A DNA stretch of 64,000 bases from Sphaerochaeta halotolerans (GCF_003429665.1 NZ_QUWK01000008.1:116921-180920), one strand, 5' to 3'; counted from the first letter of the stretch, positions 19,181-29,161 are shown. The notes: generated from the sequence alone by a model not told the origin. Numbers and translations: made by a program.

Positions 19181-19804
19181 TCAAATTTCGATAAATTCTT
19201 TTCGTTTTAAAATACCGAGAGAGATAAAGTAACTGACAACCAGGAGAGCAACCACCAATATCACCATGAAAACAGAAACTAATGAATTGTTCTGGAACCC
19301 TGTTTGGGAAGCGATGCTGGAGAGTGCAGAACCTGCCCCCACGATGAGGAACGTGACCAAGATATACCACACCCTGCTCTTCTCAAATCCGAATTTAAGA
19401 ATAAGGGGATAGTTCAATGAAAGGAAAAATATTCCGATCGAAATCTGTAGCTGTAGAGCATTCAGTAATACGTCAACCTGGAATCCTCTAAAAACCAATG
19501 AGAAAACCAACACCAGAACAACAGAAACGAGAACGGTGAGTAATCCAAACAGATACTTGCTCTGCACAACTGCTTTCCTTGAAACAGGGAGTGCTGACAC
19601 ATAGGCTTCCCAACCATCACTCTGGTCATATGCAAACGTGGTAATGGTGAGCATCACCATCATCATGGTACACATTGCTGTATAGAGGAATCCACCCTGC
19701 AATCCTGCAAACACTGCAAAGAATACAATCAGGAAAAGTGTGAGCCCAGACTTGCTTTTTAATACATACCAATCTTTCAACATCAATGTAATTATGGTAT
19801 TCAT
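19181..19804 (-). CDS. ABC-2 type transporter permease subunit
   Basis: 207 residues with about six hydrophobic segments. It has the size and layout of the ABC-2 permeases paired with YtrA-type regulators. Its start overlaps the stop of the ATPase gene by 4 nt. Substrate is unknown; such YtrA-linked exporters often respond to cell-envelope stress. The 3' neighbour is glmS. Confidence 0.8.
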   Translation of the reverse strand: MNTIITLMLKDWYVLKSKSGLTLFLIVFFAVFAGLQGGFLYTAMCTMMMVMLTITTFAYDQSDGWEAYVSALPVSRKAVVQSKYLFGLLTVLVSVVLVLVFSLVFRGFQVDVLLNALQLQISIGIFFLSLNYPLILKFGFEKSRVWYILVTFLIVGAGSALSSIASQTGFQNNSLVSVFMVILVVALLVVSYFISLGILKRKEFIEI

Positions 19805-20652
19805 GACCAGTCCCCTCCAACGGAAAGCATGATGATGATTTGCTCCAAGGTAACACGTTGAGCCTCCCCAAAAGGTGGAACTTCCTCCGTTCTCATCAAG
19901 AACTCACTTTGGAACTGACCATCACGCCTACCCTTTATCGTATTGGGTTCAACATCAGCAATCCTTGTGGAAGGAATCTGTATCAGGCGATAGCGCTCAA
20001 GAAGTTCATCCTTCTCACTTGAGAGTCGTATCTTCCCATCTTCCAGGAATGTCACATAATCACAAAGCTTTTCCAAATCACTAGTGATATGGCTACTGAT
20101 GAGAATCGTATGATTCTCATCTTCACTGTAGCGGGAAAGCAATGTTATGATTTCATCCCTGCTCACCGGATCCAATCCACTCGTTGGCTCATCGAGAATT
20201 AACAGCTTTGCGTTATGGCTCAACGCGAGCGCAAGCTGTATCTTCACCTTCATACCTCTTGAACACTTCCTGTAAGGTTTCTTGGCATCGAGATGAAATT
20301 GCATCAGGAGTTGTTGGTAATAGGAAGCATCCCAATAGGTATAGAGACTCTGAAACAATCTGCCCAGCTCAATCGGGTTCAGCATGCTTGGAATACCTGC
20401 ACCATCCACCATGAAACCGATGGAATTCCTCGCTTGGTCATCCACTCCAATATTCGTACTGCCAAGTACTGAAACATCTCCTGCATCCTGGCGTAATAAT
20501 CCAAGCAGAAGCTTGAGCGTTGTGGTCTTGCCACTCCCATTTGCCCCTATGAGACCATGAACCGTCCCCTCTGCTACAGTGAATACAGGATAATCGAGCG
20601 TGAAATTTCCTAGTTGTTTTTTCAAACCCTTGCATATGATAGCCTGTCCCAT
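19801..20652 (-). CDS. ABC transporter ATP-binding protein
   Basis: About 283 residues. Walker A GANGSGKTT, a divergent signature region CSRGMKVKIQLALAL, Walker B LLILDEPTSGLD and a switch His in SSHITSD. The start is ambiguous: ATG at 20661 lies inside the regulator's 3' end, while the ATG at 20652 is 9 nt after GGGGAG and immediately after the regulator's TAA, so I prefer it. It pairs with the downstream permease. Confidence 0.9.
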   Translation of the reverse strand: MGQAIICKGLKKQLGNFTLDYPVFTVAEGTVHGLIGANGSGKTTTLKLLLGLLRQDAGDVSVLGSTNIGVDDQARNSIGFMVDGAGIPSMLNPIELGRLFQSLYTYWDASYYQQLLMQFHLDAKKPYRKCSRGMKVKIQLALALSHNAKLLILDEPTSGLDPVSRDEIITLLSRYSEDENHTILISSHITSDLEKLCDYVTFLEDGKIRLSSEKDELLERYRLIQIPSTRIADVEPNTIKGRRDGQFQSEFLMRTEEVPPFGEAQRVTLEQIIIMLSVGGDWS

Positions 20653-20653
20653 C

Positions 20654-21031
20654 TTATTCATCTCCCCGCTTCAATAACTCATACATCATTCCGAGCTCCT
20701 CTTCCTTCAGCTCCAAGAAGTTCGCCAGCAACATGATTGCACGCATATGTTCCTCAATTTTCCTCAGGTACTCTTCCTTGATCTGTTCATGATTACGGGA
20801 AGCTACATAACTACCCTTAGCAGCAATGGTTTGAATGTACCCTTCCTTTTCCAACTCATCATATGCACGTTTTGTCGTGATGACACTGATGCGCAGTTCC
20901 TTTGCCAACACCCTAATTGAGGGAAGCAACGTACCTTCCTTCAATACTCCCCCAACAATCTGTGAACGTATTTGATCAGCAATTTGTGCATAGATAGGAT
21001 CTGGATTTGCATTCGACAGAATGATGTCCAA
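20654..21031 (-). CDS. GntR-family regulator (YtrA type)
   Basis: 125 residues: N-terminal winged helix (IYAQIADQIRSQI, then LPSIRVLAKELRISVITTKRAY), ending in a short helical dimerisation region, the size of the YtrA subfamily that controls adjacent ABC transporters. Start is TTG at 21031 with AAGGAGG 7 nt upstream. Its promoter contains two copies of a 9-bp repeat, implying autoregulation of the operon. Confidence 0.88.
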   Translation of the reverse strand: MDIILSNANPDPIYAQIADQIRSQIVGGVLKEGTLLPSIRVLAKELRISVITTKRAYDELEKEGYIQTIAAKGSYVASRNHEQIKEEYLRKIEEHMRAIMLLANFLELKEEELGMMYELLKRGDE

Positions 21032-21045
21032 TGTCGTACCTCCTT

Positions 21046-21076
21046 ACTGTTTATATACAGTATATACAGTATGTAC
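21046..21076 (-). promoter_or_regulatory. Repeat operator overlapping the GntR-ABC promoter
   Basis: The minus strand has ATACTGTAT twice in direct tandem, followed by ATAAACAGTA, so ACTGT/ACAGT half-sites occur in both direct and inverted orientation. The -10 box lies inside the array. This is the expected binding place of the adjacent YtrA-type regulator. Confidence 0.6.
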
Positions 21077-21086
21077 TACATGTCAA
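21059..21086 (-). promoter_or_regulatory. Promoter of the GntR-ABC operon
   Basis: Minus strand TTGACA (21086-21081), 16-nt spacer, TATACT (21064-21059): perfect -35 and 5 of 6 in the -10. It lies 28 nt upstream of the regulator's TTG start and overlaps the repeat operator. Confidence 0.75.
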
Positions 21087-21134
21087 CCCTTTTTGGTCTA
21101 TCGGTTCTCAAAATTGGCAGGAACCGTTATACTG

Positions 21135-21974
21135 ATGTATATGATTGATTTCACCTTTGAAAAGAAAGCATCACTTCAAGATGCCTTGATGCAGTTGCAT
21201 ACCATAGTCACCTTACTCAGAAGCAAGAACGGTTGTCCCTGGGACAGGGAACAAACATCCAAAAGTGTTGCTGAGAATTTGCTTGATGAAACATATGAGT
21301 ATATCGATGAGGTTATCAAACATGATCAATATGGACAGAGGGAAGAACTGGGTGATGTGCTGCTCAATACAATGATGTTGCTTGAAATTCATGAAGAGCA
21401 GGATGGCTTTTCAGTCGTTGAGTCGCTCAATGACGTATGCGAAAAGCTCATCAGAAGGCATCCCCATGTGTTCTCCACAGCTGAAGTTTCCTCCTCCGGT
21501 GAAGTCATAGATCTCTGGAACACCATCAAGACAAAAGTAGAAGGGAAACAGAACACCGATGATGATTTTTTCAGCAGGGTACCCACTTCTCTTCCCCCAC
21601 TTGAAATGGCCAATGAGATCCAAAAGAAAATCCGCAAAGTAGGTTTCGACTGGCCGAATGTTGATGGTGTGGTAGAAAAAGTCGAGGAAGAACTCAGCGA
21701 AGTACTGCAGGCAAAAGATCATCAAAGTGATGAGACCGAAGACCTGGAAATGGAACTGGGAGATCTTCTCTTTGCAGTGGTCAACCTAACCAGGTTCCTC
21801 GGCTATAATCCGTCAGTTGCCTTGCATCGCTCAAATCAGAAAATGCGAAACCGGTTCAATGCACTGTACCAGATTGCAAAACAAAAGGACATATCATTGA
21901 ATAAAGAACACCTTGAAGAGATGGATCAACTTTGGCAGGAGGTTAAAAGCGAGGAAACCCGCTCGAAGGAATAA
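21135..21974 (+). CDS. mazG: Nucleoside triphosphate pyrophosphohydrolase MazG
   Basis: About 279 residues with two MazG domains. The first has LRSKNGCPWDREQT and EELGDVLLN, the second VEEELSEVLQA and ELGDLLFAVVN; the Glu/Asp residues bind Mg. It hydrolyses NTPs to NMP and PPi and is thought to clean aberrant nucleotides. The frame is open from 21021, but the first part overlaps the divergent regulator's promoter; ATG at 21135 (or 21141) begins the conserved region. It is followed by the BusR-like regulator after 3 nt. Confidence 0.93.
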   Translation: MYMIDFTFEKKASLQDALMQLHTIVTLLRSKNGCPWDREQTSKSVAENLLDETYEYIDEVIKHDQYGQREELGDVLLNTMMLLEIHEEQDGFSVVESLNDVCEKLIRRHPHVFSTAEVSSSGEVIDLWNTIKTKVEGKQNTDDDFFSRVPTSLPPLEMANEIQKKIRKVGFDWPNVDGVVEKVEEELSEVLQAKDHQSDETEDLEMELGDLLFAVVNLTRFLGYNPSVALHRSNQKMRNRFNALYQIAKQKDISLNKEHLEEMDQLWQEVKSEETRSKE

Positions 21975-21977
21975 CGT

Positions 21978-22634
21978 ATGGATAGTGCACCAGATAGAAG
22001 CACTCGTGCAAAACGAGAACAAAAAAAAGAAGGAGGAGCAATCTACGAGCGTATCGCCTATGATATAGCGAAAAGAATTGCCAACCACGAAATCGATGAG
22101 GGAACACGTCTCTCCGGCCGTTCATTGATGTCCAGTGAGTATGGGGTTTCCCCTGAGACCATCAGAAGAGCCTTCTCTCTCCTTGAGGAATTGGAAGTGG
22201 TCCATGTCATGCACAACAGTGGTGTACGTGTTTTAAGCACCGAGAAAGCAAAAACCTATATTAAGAAACATCAAAAACATGATGAAGGCCGTTCCCTGCT
22301 GCAAAGGATGAGAGAAATCCTGGACGAACAGGAAACACTGAACCGTGAACTGTATTCAACGGCAAAACAGCTTTTCACCATGAACAATCGATTCAAGGAA
22401 TCCAACCCCTTTCCCTTATACGAGTATACGATAGCTGAAGAGAGCAACGCAATCGGGAAGAATCTGGGAGAGTTGCGCTTCTGGCAGGAGACCGGTGCCA
22501 CCATCGTGGCTATCCGTCGAGACGGGGTTATCAATCTCTCCCCGGGACCGCTGGAACGGTTGGCTCACGGGGATATCCTGATGATGGTGGGACCGCATGA
22601 CTGCCTGAGACGAACCGAGCAACTATTCGATTAA
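21978..22634 (+). CDS. GntR-type regulator with C-terminal RCK_C domain (BusR-like)
   Basis: 218 residues. An N-terminal GntR winged helix (about 22-83, LMSSEYGVSPETIRRAFSLLE), a helical linker (about 85-135) and a C-terminal TrkA-C/RCK_C domain (about 145-215: NAIGKNLGELRFWQETGATIVAIRRDG, then LAHGDILMMVGP). This is the architecture of BusR, the c-di-AMP-responsive repressor of glycine-betaine uptake in lactic acid bacteria. No osmolyte transporter adjoins it here; it overlaps the convergent radical SAM gene by 12 nt and shares a transcript with mazG. The ligand is inferred from architecture. Confidence 0.82.
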   Translation: MDSAPDRSTRAKREQKKEGGAIYERIAYDIAKRIANHEIDEGTRLSGRSLMSSEYGVSPETIRRAFSLLEELEVVHVMHNSGVRVLSTEKAKTYIKKHQKHDEGRSLLQRMREILDEQETLNRELYSTAKQLFTMNNRFKESNPFPLYEYTIAEESNAIGKNLGELRFWQETGATIVAIRRDGVINLSPGPLERLAHGDILMMVGPHDCLRRTEQLFD

Positions 22635-25088
22635 ACGCAAATACTCTACATACCCAGTGTCCCAGTTCCCTGCAAAGAGTTTCTCCCGCTTGATCGTAAG
22701 TTTACTTGCAATCAAGAACTTGTCAACATCAGCTCCGAAGAGCAATTTGATCAAATTACGTTCTCCGGTAATGCGAACCAGATACTGGTTGGCCGTATCC
22801 GCTTTGGTTACTTCCAGGGATGCATCTGCTTCATGAACTCGTGCATCCAATATTTCCGTATAGGGTTCCTCCCCTTTTGTGTCGATACGGTACAGGCTGC
22901 CTTTCAGGTGTTTTGCAAGTGTCTGTTTCTTAGGCCCCCTTAGGAATACTACATCCAGGATCGTGTACCCTTCATTAAGCGTACGTTGCAACTCGCTTTT
23001 CACCTTCTCTTCATTTAGTGTACCATCATCAACTAATTCTGCGAGCATGACTTCTTGGTCACCGGCAATACCAATGGAAAGTGGGTTTACAAACTCAAGC
23101 TTAGGCTTGGGGTTGAAACCCTGGGTAAACTGCACCACAAGCGCTGAACGTTGGAAAGCCATCTCAAAGTTTCTCATCGCATTGATATGGCTGATATAGA
23201 GCGCAGAACCAGATCGTGAATAGACAATCACGGTCTGAACTGTACTATCTGGTAGAGGGAGCGCAACCGCTGCTGCTGTGGATTTTTCATTTTTCTTCTG
23301 CTCAAGGATGGAATCCTTGTTGGTTACATCAGTTACCGTATGGGAAGCGGAACATGAACCGCACTGATGTTCACACACTTCGTAGCAACGATCGGTGAGG
23401 AGCAGGTTTTTCGCCCTATCCCACTCCTCCTTTAGGAATTTCTTTCCTACCCGCAGGGAAACAGAATCCCAGGGCAAATCCCCCTCGATGTCGTAATCCT
23501 TGAAGATGGCTTCCTCTGGGTTGTAGGAAGCCTCAGCAATTGCTTCTTTCCAGAGATCATACTGGAGGTATTCATTCCAAGCATCAAGCCGGCACCCTTT
23601 CTGATAGGCTTTTTCAATTACGTCAGCGTATCGGGCATCTCCCCTGCTGATCAAACCCTCAAGATAACTGACACTCGGTTCATGGTAGCTTACCTTACAC
23701 CCCTTGATCCTATCATTGATCATTTTCTTCAACTGGCTTAACTGCTGGTAGGATTGTTCAGGTGTTAGCTGTGCACACCACTGGAATGGAGTGTGTGGCT
23801 TGGGGATGAATGTACCGATATTGATATTCATCCGTATGTGTGTCTCATCCCAGATTGCACCAAGGTAGTCTACAATCGCCTGGTTCTCTTCTTCTCGATC
23901 AACCAAAGGAAGGCCGATCATGAAGTAGAATTTAGCAAGTTTCCAACCTCTACTCTTTGCTTCCTTGGCAATACCGATGACCTGTTCAAGTGGGACTGGC
24001 TTGTTCATCGCAAGCTGCCAGGACTCCTTCGGGGTCTCGATGGCGAAGGTCAGTCCGCTTTTACGTACTTCGCTCAATTGCTCAAGAATTCCCAGGGAGA
24101 ACGAGTTAACCTTCAGGCTAGGCAGGGCAAACGAGATATGTTTTGGGGAAAACTCCGCATTGAGTGTCTCAATTATCTCCTTGATGTACGGATGGTCGCC
24201 ACTAGAGAGGGAACTGAGCGTCACCTCCCGGTAACCTAATGTATCAACATAATGGCTTACCTCTTCCTTGATGGTCTCATAGAGTTTCTGCCGATACGGT
24301 TTGTAATATTGTCCCGCATGACAGAACCTACATCCATTGGGGCATCCCCTCATGATCTCCACAACGCCATTGTCCTGAGCAACCTTGAATGAGGGAACCA
24401 CATAATACTGGTATCGTGCATCACGCTTGATGCCAAAGGAGTCGTCGATGAATCGGAGGGCTCGCTTCTTCTCTGGAGACCAAAGGAACGGTAATTCCTC
24501 GAGCTTCTTGATGATCTCCTTCCTCCCTTGGCCCAACGCTTTGGCTTTCCTGATTGCCTCAACAACCTGCTCAAAACCACCTTCTGCTTCGCCTATATAG
24601 ACAAAATCCACAAATGGGGAGAACGGCAACGGATTGGTTACCGCAGGCCCTCCCATAAGGACAATAGGATGTTCATCCCCACGATCCTTACTCCTCAAGG
24701 GAATATGGCCAAGCTCAAGCACCTGAAGTACATTGGTAGCACAGAGTTCATACCCCAATGAAATACCCAGTAGATCCAGTTCATGCAATGGCTTATGTAG
24801 GTCTAAGGTGTACAAGGGAATCTGTTTCTTTTTCAGCAGTTCCTCAAAATCGGGAGCAACGGAAAATACCCTATCGCAATGTACGTGATCCATCCGGTTC
24901 AGAAGATCATAGAGAATTCTCACTGCATTGTTACTCATCCCTATCTCGTAGAGATCGGGGAAACAGATTGCTGCATGGAAATCCACAGCTTTCATGTCCT
25001 TGTTTCCATAGTGAAACTCTCCACCGGTGTATCGGCTTGGTTGCGCCACCAGTACCAGATCGTCGGCTAATACCTCAAGTATATTCAT
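22623..25088 (-). CDS. Radical SAM protein fused to DUF2344 domain
   Basis: About 821 residues. The N-terminal B12-binding-like region (about 1-190) is followed by a radical SAM core with the cluster motif CPNGCRFC near 250, and a C-terminal DUF2344 domain (about 600-820: VYSRSGSALYISHINAMRNF, GFNPKPKLEF). This matches the family of fused uncharacterised radical SAM proteins seen in many anaerobes, whose role is not firmly established. Cys-rich CEHQCGSC near 565 may bind metal. ATG at 25088 with AGGA at 6 nt is preferred over the TTG at 25094. Confidence 0.88.
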   Translation of the reverse strand: MNILEVLADDLVLVAQPSRYTGGEFHYGNKDMKAVDFHAAICFPDLYEIGMSNNAVRILYDLLNRMDHVHCDRVFSVAPDFEELLKKKQIPLYTLDLHKPLHELDLLGISLGYELCATNVLQVLELGHIPLRSKDRGDEHPIVLMGGPAVTNPLPFSPFVDFVYIGEAEGGFEQVVEAIRKAKALGQGRKEIIKKLEELPFLWSPEKKRALRFIDDSFGIKRDARYQYYVVPSFKVAQDNGVVEIMRGCPNGCRFCHAGQYYKPYRQKLYETIKEEVSHYVDTLGYREVTLSSLSSGDHPYIKEIIETLNAEFSPKHISFALPSLKVNSFSLGILEQLSEVRKSGLTFAIETPKESWQLAMNKPVPLEQVIGIAKEAKSRGWKLAKFYFMIGLPLVDREEENQAIVDYLGAIWDETHIRMNINIGTFIPKPHTPFQWCAQLTPEQSYQQLSQLKKMINDRIKGCKVSYHEPSVSYLEGLISRGDARYADVIEKAYQKGCRLDAWNEYLQYDLWKEAIAEASYNPEEAIFKDYDIEGDLPWDSVSLRVGKKFLKEEWDRAKNLLLTDRCYEVCEHQCGSCSASHTVTDVTNKDSILEQKKNEKSTAAAVALPLPDSTVQTVIVYSRSGSALYISHINAMRNFEMAFQRSALVVQFTQGFNPKPKLEFVNPLSIGIAGDQEVMLAELVDDGTLNEEKVKSELQRTLNEGYTILDVVFLRGPKKQTLAKHLKGSLYRIDTKGEEPYTEILDARVHEADASLEVTKADTANQYLVRITGERNLIKLLFGADVDKFLIASKLTIKREKLFAGNWDTGYVEYLRLIE

Positions 25089-25110
25089 TCTCAATCCTTT
25101 CTATACGTAT

Positions 25111-25878
25111 TCATTCTTGCGACAAGGTCTGGTACTTGTTCGCCAGAACCCTAAAATCGGCTTGTGTACAAAGTGTAGCCAAAGAAGCATACAGCACTTG
25201 TCTTTCTTGAGGAGTCAGCTCAACCTGTTCATACTCCTGGGCAAGGCTTACTAACGTCTGTGCCCACGTTGATGAAGGCTGTCTGGATGCAACGGTGGCA
25301 AAAAGTGACACTACCTCCCCATTTTCCAACTCACCAAGCGCATCTCTGACTTTCTCAAGAGGCGCTTCTGCTTCCAGAAGCAACAGTGCATATTCACTCC
25401 TATTCAGCTGTTCCCTGAGATGGGTTGCAAATACCAATCCTGCTTCCTTATCGTGACCTAAGGTCATAAGTGCCTGATAATATGCCTTAGCACCCTGAGT
25501 TCCAAGCACCCCCATCTCATCAAGAAGGACTGCTTGCTGTACGACCATCTCTGCATTCCCGGTACGTTCTGCAAGTATAAGCATCAGATTCCGGGCAGCT
25601 ATGCTGGCCCCCGATTCTCCGGTCATCTCTTGGTAAAGCTCCAGGCTCCGCAAGGCTGATGCATCGTCTCCTCTCTCTGTTTGGGCAAGTGCTATATAAT
25701 AGAGGCTTCCACTACGATAGGTTTCACTGAAGTCTTTTTTTGCAGCATGATATAAAGCATCCCATTCCCCGTGTTGTGCAAGCTCTTGTAATAATGGAGT
25801 GTCTTCAGCACAGGAGGAAAGCAGCAAAACAAGAAAAAAAGAGAACAGAAGGAGCTTCCACCATTGTGTTTTCTTCAT
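25111..25878 (-). CDS. Putative lipoprotein with TPR-like repeats
   Basis: 255 residues. Lipoprotein signal with lipobox LLSSC (Cys near residue 23). The mature part is all helical with TPR/Sel1-like spacing (SLYYIALAQTERGDDASAL; QAVLLDEMG). Probably an envelope protein of unknown function. It ends 23 nt before the radical SAM gene and begins just after rnpB. Confidence 0.75.
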   Translation of the reverse strand: MKKTQWWKLLLFSFFLVLLLSSCAEDTPLLQELAQHGEWDALYHAAKKDFSETYRSGSLYYIALAQTERGDDASALRSLELYQEMTGESGASIAARNLMLILAERTGNAEMVVQQAVLLDEMGVLGTQGAKAYYQALMTLGHDKEAGLVFATHLREQLNRSEYALLLLEAEAPLEKVRDALGELENGEVVSLFATVASRQPSSTWAQTLVSLAQEYEQVELTPQERQVLYASLATLCTQADFRVLANKYQTLSQE

Positions 25879-25905
25879 CCTCTGTTCTCCTGTCTATCAT
25901 AAAAC

Positions 25906-26238
25906 AAGGCAAGCAATAAGCCGGGTTCTGTTTGTGATGATCATCTATCCAAGATCCTTGTTGCCAAGAATCTTTAGCAACCGACCCGCAGGATCAGGGC
26001 GGACCACCCACCTGCTGCTTGGTTTTGCTCCTGACGAGGCTTACCCTGCCACCCCTGTTACCAGTGGTGCGGTGGGCTCTTACCCCACCATTTCACCCTT
26101 ACCGGAAAACCGGCGGTATTTTTTCTGTGGCGCTCTCTATAGCGTTACCGCTCCCGGGTGTTACCCGGCGTCATGTCCTATGGAGCCCGGACTTTCCTCA
26201 AGCGGCCATTGGCCACCCGCGATCATCTAGCTTACCTT
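25906..26238 (-). ncRNA. rnpB: RNase P RNA, bacterial type A
   Basis: RNA component of RNase P, which removes 5' leaders from tRNA precursors. On the minus strand, helix P1 is formed by AAGGTAAGC (26238-26230) and GCTTGCCTT (25914-25906), 9 bp with one G-U. Conserved blocks are plain: GAGGAAAGTCCGGGCTCC near the 5' end, GGGTAAGAGCCCACC in the middle, and ACAGAACCCGGCTTA near the 3' end. The length (about 333 nt) is normal for class A. A GTTTT tract after P1 may aid termination. It lies between the zinc-ribbon gene and a lipoprotein gene. Confidence 0.95.
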
Positions 26239-26246
26239 GAAAAAAC

Positions 26247-27068
26247 CTAGAGCAAATCGTCAAACTCGCTGCTATCGACAAAATCGGAAAGACCGCCTTC
26301 CTCGATATCGACATCTTCAACATGCTTTCGGAACTTCTCTTCTGCACCCTCTGTTTCCTCATAAAAGAGAATACGACTGCAATACGGGCAGAATTCAATT
26401 TCCTTTTCTTCCCTCACCTCATTGACAAACTGATTCGGAAGAACAATATGACAACCTTGGCATACCAGCCCATGGATTGGAACGATACCCTTGCCTTTCT
26501 TGTTCTTTACGATATTGCAGAACTTGTTGTAGAGGTCTTCATCAATATCTCCACTAATATAATTGAGGCATTTCTTCTCCAGTGCTTCAAGCTGTTTCCG
26601 CTTTTCATCGAGCAGGGCTTCAATCTTACTTGCCTCACTATCGACTTCCTGCTTTTGGAGTGACATCAGTTGCTCTTTTTCAGTAAGCCGTTCACTATAC
26701 TCATTGACCTGCTTCTCTTTTACATGCAACTGCTTGAGCAAGCTCTGTTCTTTGGCTGCAGCATCCTTGATCTCTTTTTCCAACGCTTCAAATTCACGCT
26801 GCGTGCTGATCAACTCCATCTGCTTCTCAGAGTTTTCACGAGCCAATACTGCATCATCATACTGGATGTGAAGGCTTTTCAGATCACTCTTGGCAGCTTC
26901 ACTTCTCGTATGTTCCTCAATATATTCAAGGTTGATTTTGTCCAGCAACTCCTGCTTGACCTTTAAATCCCTCGGCAACTTGACAATCTCATCCTCAAGC
27001 GCAAACCGGTCACTAAGGTCTTCCTGCAGCTGGTTGAGTCGTGCAAATACTTCTGCTTCTTCCATCAT
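26247..27068 (-). CDS. Coiled-coil protein with C4 zinc ribbon (DUF164/CT398-like)
   Basis: 273 residues. A long antiparallel coiled coil (about 5-175) is followed by a zinc ribbon with CQGC and CPYC pairs about 20 residues apart (about 205-233), then a C-terminal tail with many acidic residues. This is the architecture of the zf-RING_7/CT398 family of uncertain function. Two adjacent ATGs exist (27068, 27065); GGGAG precedes both. The gene ends 9 nt from the 5' end of rnpB and follows rpoD by 16 nt. Confidence 0.85.
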   Translation of the reverse strand: MMEEAEVFARLNQLQEDLSDRFALEDEIVKLPRDLKVKQELLDKINLEYIEEHTRSEAAKSDLKSLHIQYDDAVLARENSEKQMELISTQREFEALEKEIKDAAAKEQSLLKQLHVKEKQVNEYSERLTEKEQLMSLQKQEVDSEASKIEALLDEKRKQLEALEKKCLNYISGDIDEDLYNKFCNIVKNKKGKGIVPIHGLVCQGCHIVLPNQFVNEVREEKEIEFCPYCSRILFYEETEGAEEKFRKHVEDVDIEEGGLSDFVDSSEFDDLL

Positions 27069-27084
27069 CTTCTCCCTGTATCTC

Positions 27085-29139
27085 TCAAATGAAATCTTTC
27101 AATTTCCTACTTCGCTTGGGGTGTCTAAGTCTTCTTAAAGCTTTGGCTTCAATCTGGCGGATACGTTCCCTTGTCACCTCAAAATACAACCCAACTTCCT
27201 CAAGTGTCAATGAATAACCATCATCAAGTCCGAATCGCATTTTCAGTACTTCCTGCTCTCGTGCCGGCAGTGTGGCTAAGACGTCCTTCAGCTGTTCCTG
27301 CAGAAGTGCATAGGCAGTCTGTGTGGCTGGATTCTCCACTTCCTTGTCTTCAATGAAATCGCTTAGCAAGGAGTCTTCTTCCTCACCTACTGGAGTCTCA
27401 AGGCTAATTGGCTCACGGGCAACATTCTTGACTGCCTTGACCTTGAGTTCGGTCCAACCAAGCTTCTCTGCCACTTCCTCATCAGTTGGTTCTCGACCCA
27501 GTGATTGCATGAGCATCCTCGACTCCCTTACCACCTTGTTGATCTGCTCTATCATGTGCACGGGAACCCTGATGGTTCGAGCTTGATCGCTGATCGAACG
27601 TGTGATTGCCTGACGGATCCACCAAGTGGCATACGTTGAGAATTTGAAACCCTTGCGGTACTCAAACTTCTCGACAGCTTTGATCAATCCGATGTTGCCT
27701 TCCTGGACCAAGTCAAAGAAATGCAAACCACGATTGGTATATTTTTTTGCAATGGAGACTACCAAACGCAAGTTTGCCCTGATCAGCCGGTCCTTCGCAT
27801 CCTTCATCATCTTCTGCCCATATTTAATCTTGGTTGAATGAATCAGGATATTCTCGCACGTATCTTCAAACTGGTACTCTATCTGTTTCAGGTCTTTTTC
27901 AGTGAGTTGCAACTCCCTGATCAAGTCCTTGATTGTATCACTGCTAAGATGAAGTTCTTCTTCAATGATGACGCTCTTGCCTTGAGTCGCAAGATCACGA
28001 CCTAGTTGACGAAGTTCCTTGGGATTGGTTATGTGCAACTTGTTTTCCAGTTGCTGCTTTTTCTCTTTGTACGAACGAATTCTATTCTCTGCATCAATGA
28101 AGTCATGGGTAAAAGAAGTAATCTCCTCAGGCTGCAAATCTATCTTTCCAAGCTTCTTGAGTAAAACATTTCTCGATTTCAGAAGCCCCTCATCGCGCAA
28201 GACATCTTCGCCCGTGCTGATCATCTGCTCCTTCTTGCCCATATAGTTCTTCAATCCAGCCTGAACTTCCTTCAAAGGCTCCTTGTAGAACTGATTGAAG
28301 CGTTTCTGTACGGTAACAAGTTCCTTATAATCCTTCGCGTTGTATTCTTCTTCCTGTCCCTCAATCTTTAAATTCAATGTCTTGAAGATTTCATAGAAAC
28401 GGGTGATCATGACACCACTTTCCTGGATGACTTCCTTGATGATCAAGGCACCATCTTCCATCTTCTTGCTCAGCTCGACCTCTTGTTCAGCAGTCAGAAG
28501 GTTTTCCCTTCCAATCTCCCTAAGATACAAGCGTATGGGGTCATCCCCACTGGTATCGCTCTTGTCGGTACCGAGGATGGTATTGTGTCTGCTATGATCA
28601 CTCTCTCCATCGCGCTCTTCCAGGCTGGATATGTCTACAAACCGCTCACCGCTCCCAACCGAGTCATCATCGGTACTTACGGCGGTCCAGTCACTCTTTA
28701 TAGAATCTTCTTCATCTTCATCTTCATCAAGCGAATCATCGTCATCGTCAACATCAGAGTCTGATTCATGCTTTGCTTTCTTCTTGGATTTCTCATCATC
28801 GTCCTTGGTGTGTTCATCAGGGAAACGTTCAATCAAATCATCAACGGTGATGCTCTCATCATCGTCAAGAAGATCATCTTGATCTTCATCAAGATCATCA
28901 GCATCGATTTCGTCGGGACTCGGACCATCTGGGAAGACACCGGCAACATGGGTATCCTCGCTCTCTGTAACGTCAATTTCCAGTTCACTGAGCGTTTGCA
29001 TGATTTCATCAACAGCCTCATCCGTGGCATATTTCGGCCCGAGTGCATTGCGTATCTCGTCCTTGGTTACCTGTCCGGTCTCTGCTGAGCGCGCTACCAT
29101 GTCTTTGAGAATGGTCTGCGAAATGGTTTCATCAAGCAT
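27085..29139 (-). CDS. rpoD: RNA polymerase sigma factor RpoD
   Basis: 684 residues, primary sigma factor. Region 1.1 is at about 1-65. An acidic insert (about 80-165) contains runs such as [15 protein letters not shown]. Region 2 holds [28 protein letters not shown] and [16 protein letters not shown]; region 4 ends with [29 protein letters not shown], the -35-recognising helix. The acidic insert is longer than in E. coli. It follows dnaG by 22 nt, as in the classical macromolecular synthesis operon. Confidence 0.98.
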   Translation of the reverse strand: MLDETISQTILKDMVARSAETGQVTKDEIRNALGPKYATDEAVDEIMQTLSELEIDVTESEDTHVAGVFPDGPSPDEIDADDLDEDQDDLLDDDESITVDDLIERFPDEHTKDDDEKSKKKAKHESDSDVDDDDDSLDEDEDEEDSIKSDWTAVSTDDDSVGSGERFVDISSLEERDGESDHSRHNTILGTDKSDTSGDDPIRLYLREIGRENLLTAEQEVELSKKMEDGALIIKEVIQESGVMITRFYEIFKTLNLKIEGQEEEYNAKDYKELVTVQKRFNQFYKEPLKEVQAGLKNYMGKKEQMISTGEDVLRDEGLLKSRNVLLKKLGKIDLQPEEITSFTHDFIDAENRIRSYKEKKQQLENKLHITNPKELRQLGRDLATQGKSVIIEEELHLSSDTIKDLIRELQLTEKDLKQIEYQFEDTCENILIHSTKIKYGQKMMKDAKDRLIRANLRLVVSIAKKYTNRGLHFFDLVQEGNIGLIKAVEKFEYRKGFKFSTYATWWIRQAITRSISDQARTIRVPVHMIEQINKVVRESRMLMQSLGREPTDEEVAEKLGWTELKVKAVKNVAREPISLETPVGEEEDSLLSDFIEDKEVENPATQTAYALLQEQLKDVLATLPAREQEVLKMRFGLDDGYSLTLEEVGLYFEVTRERIRQIEAKALRRLRHPKRSRKLKDFI

Positions 29140-29161
29140 CTGTATTTCTTACCTACCCTGT

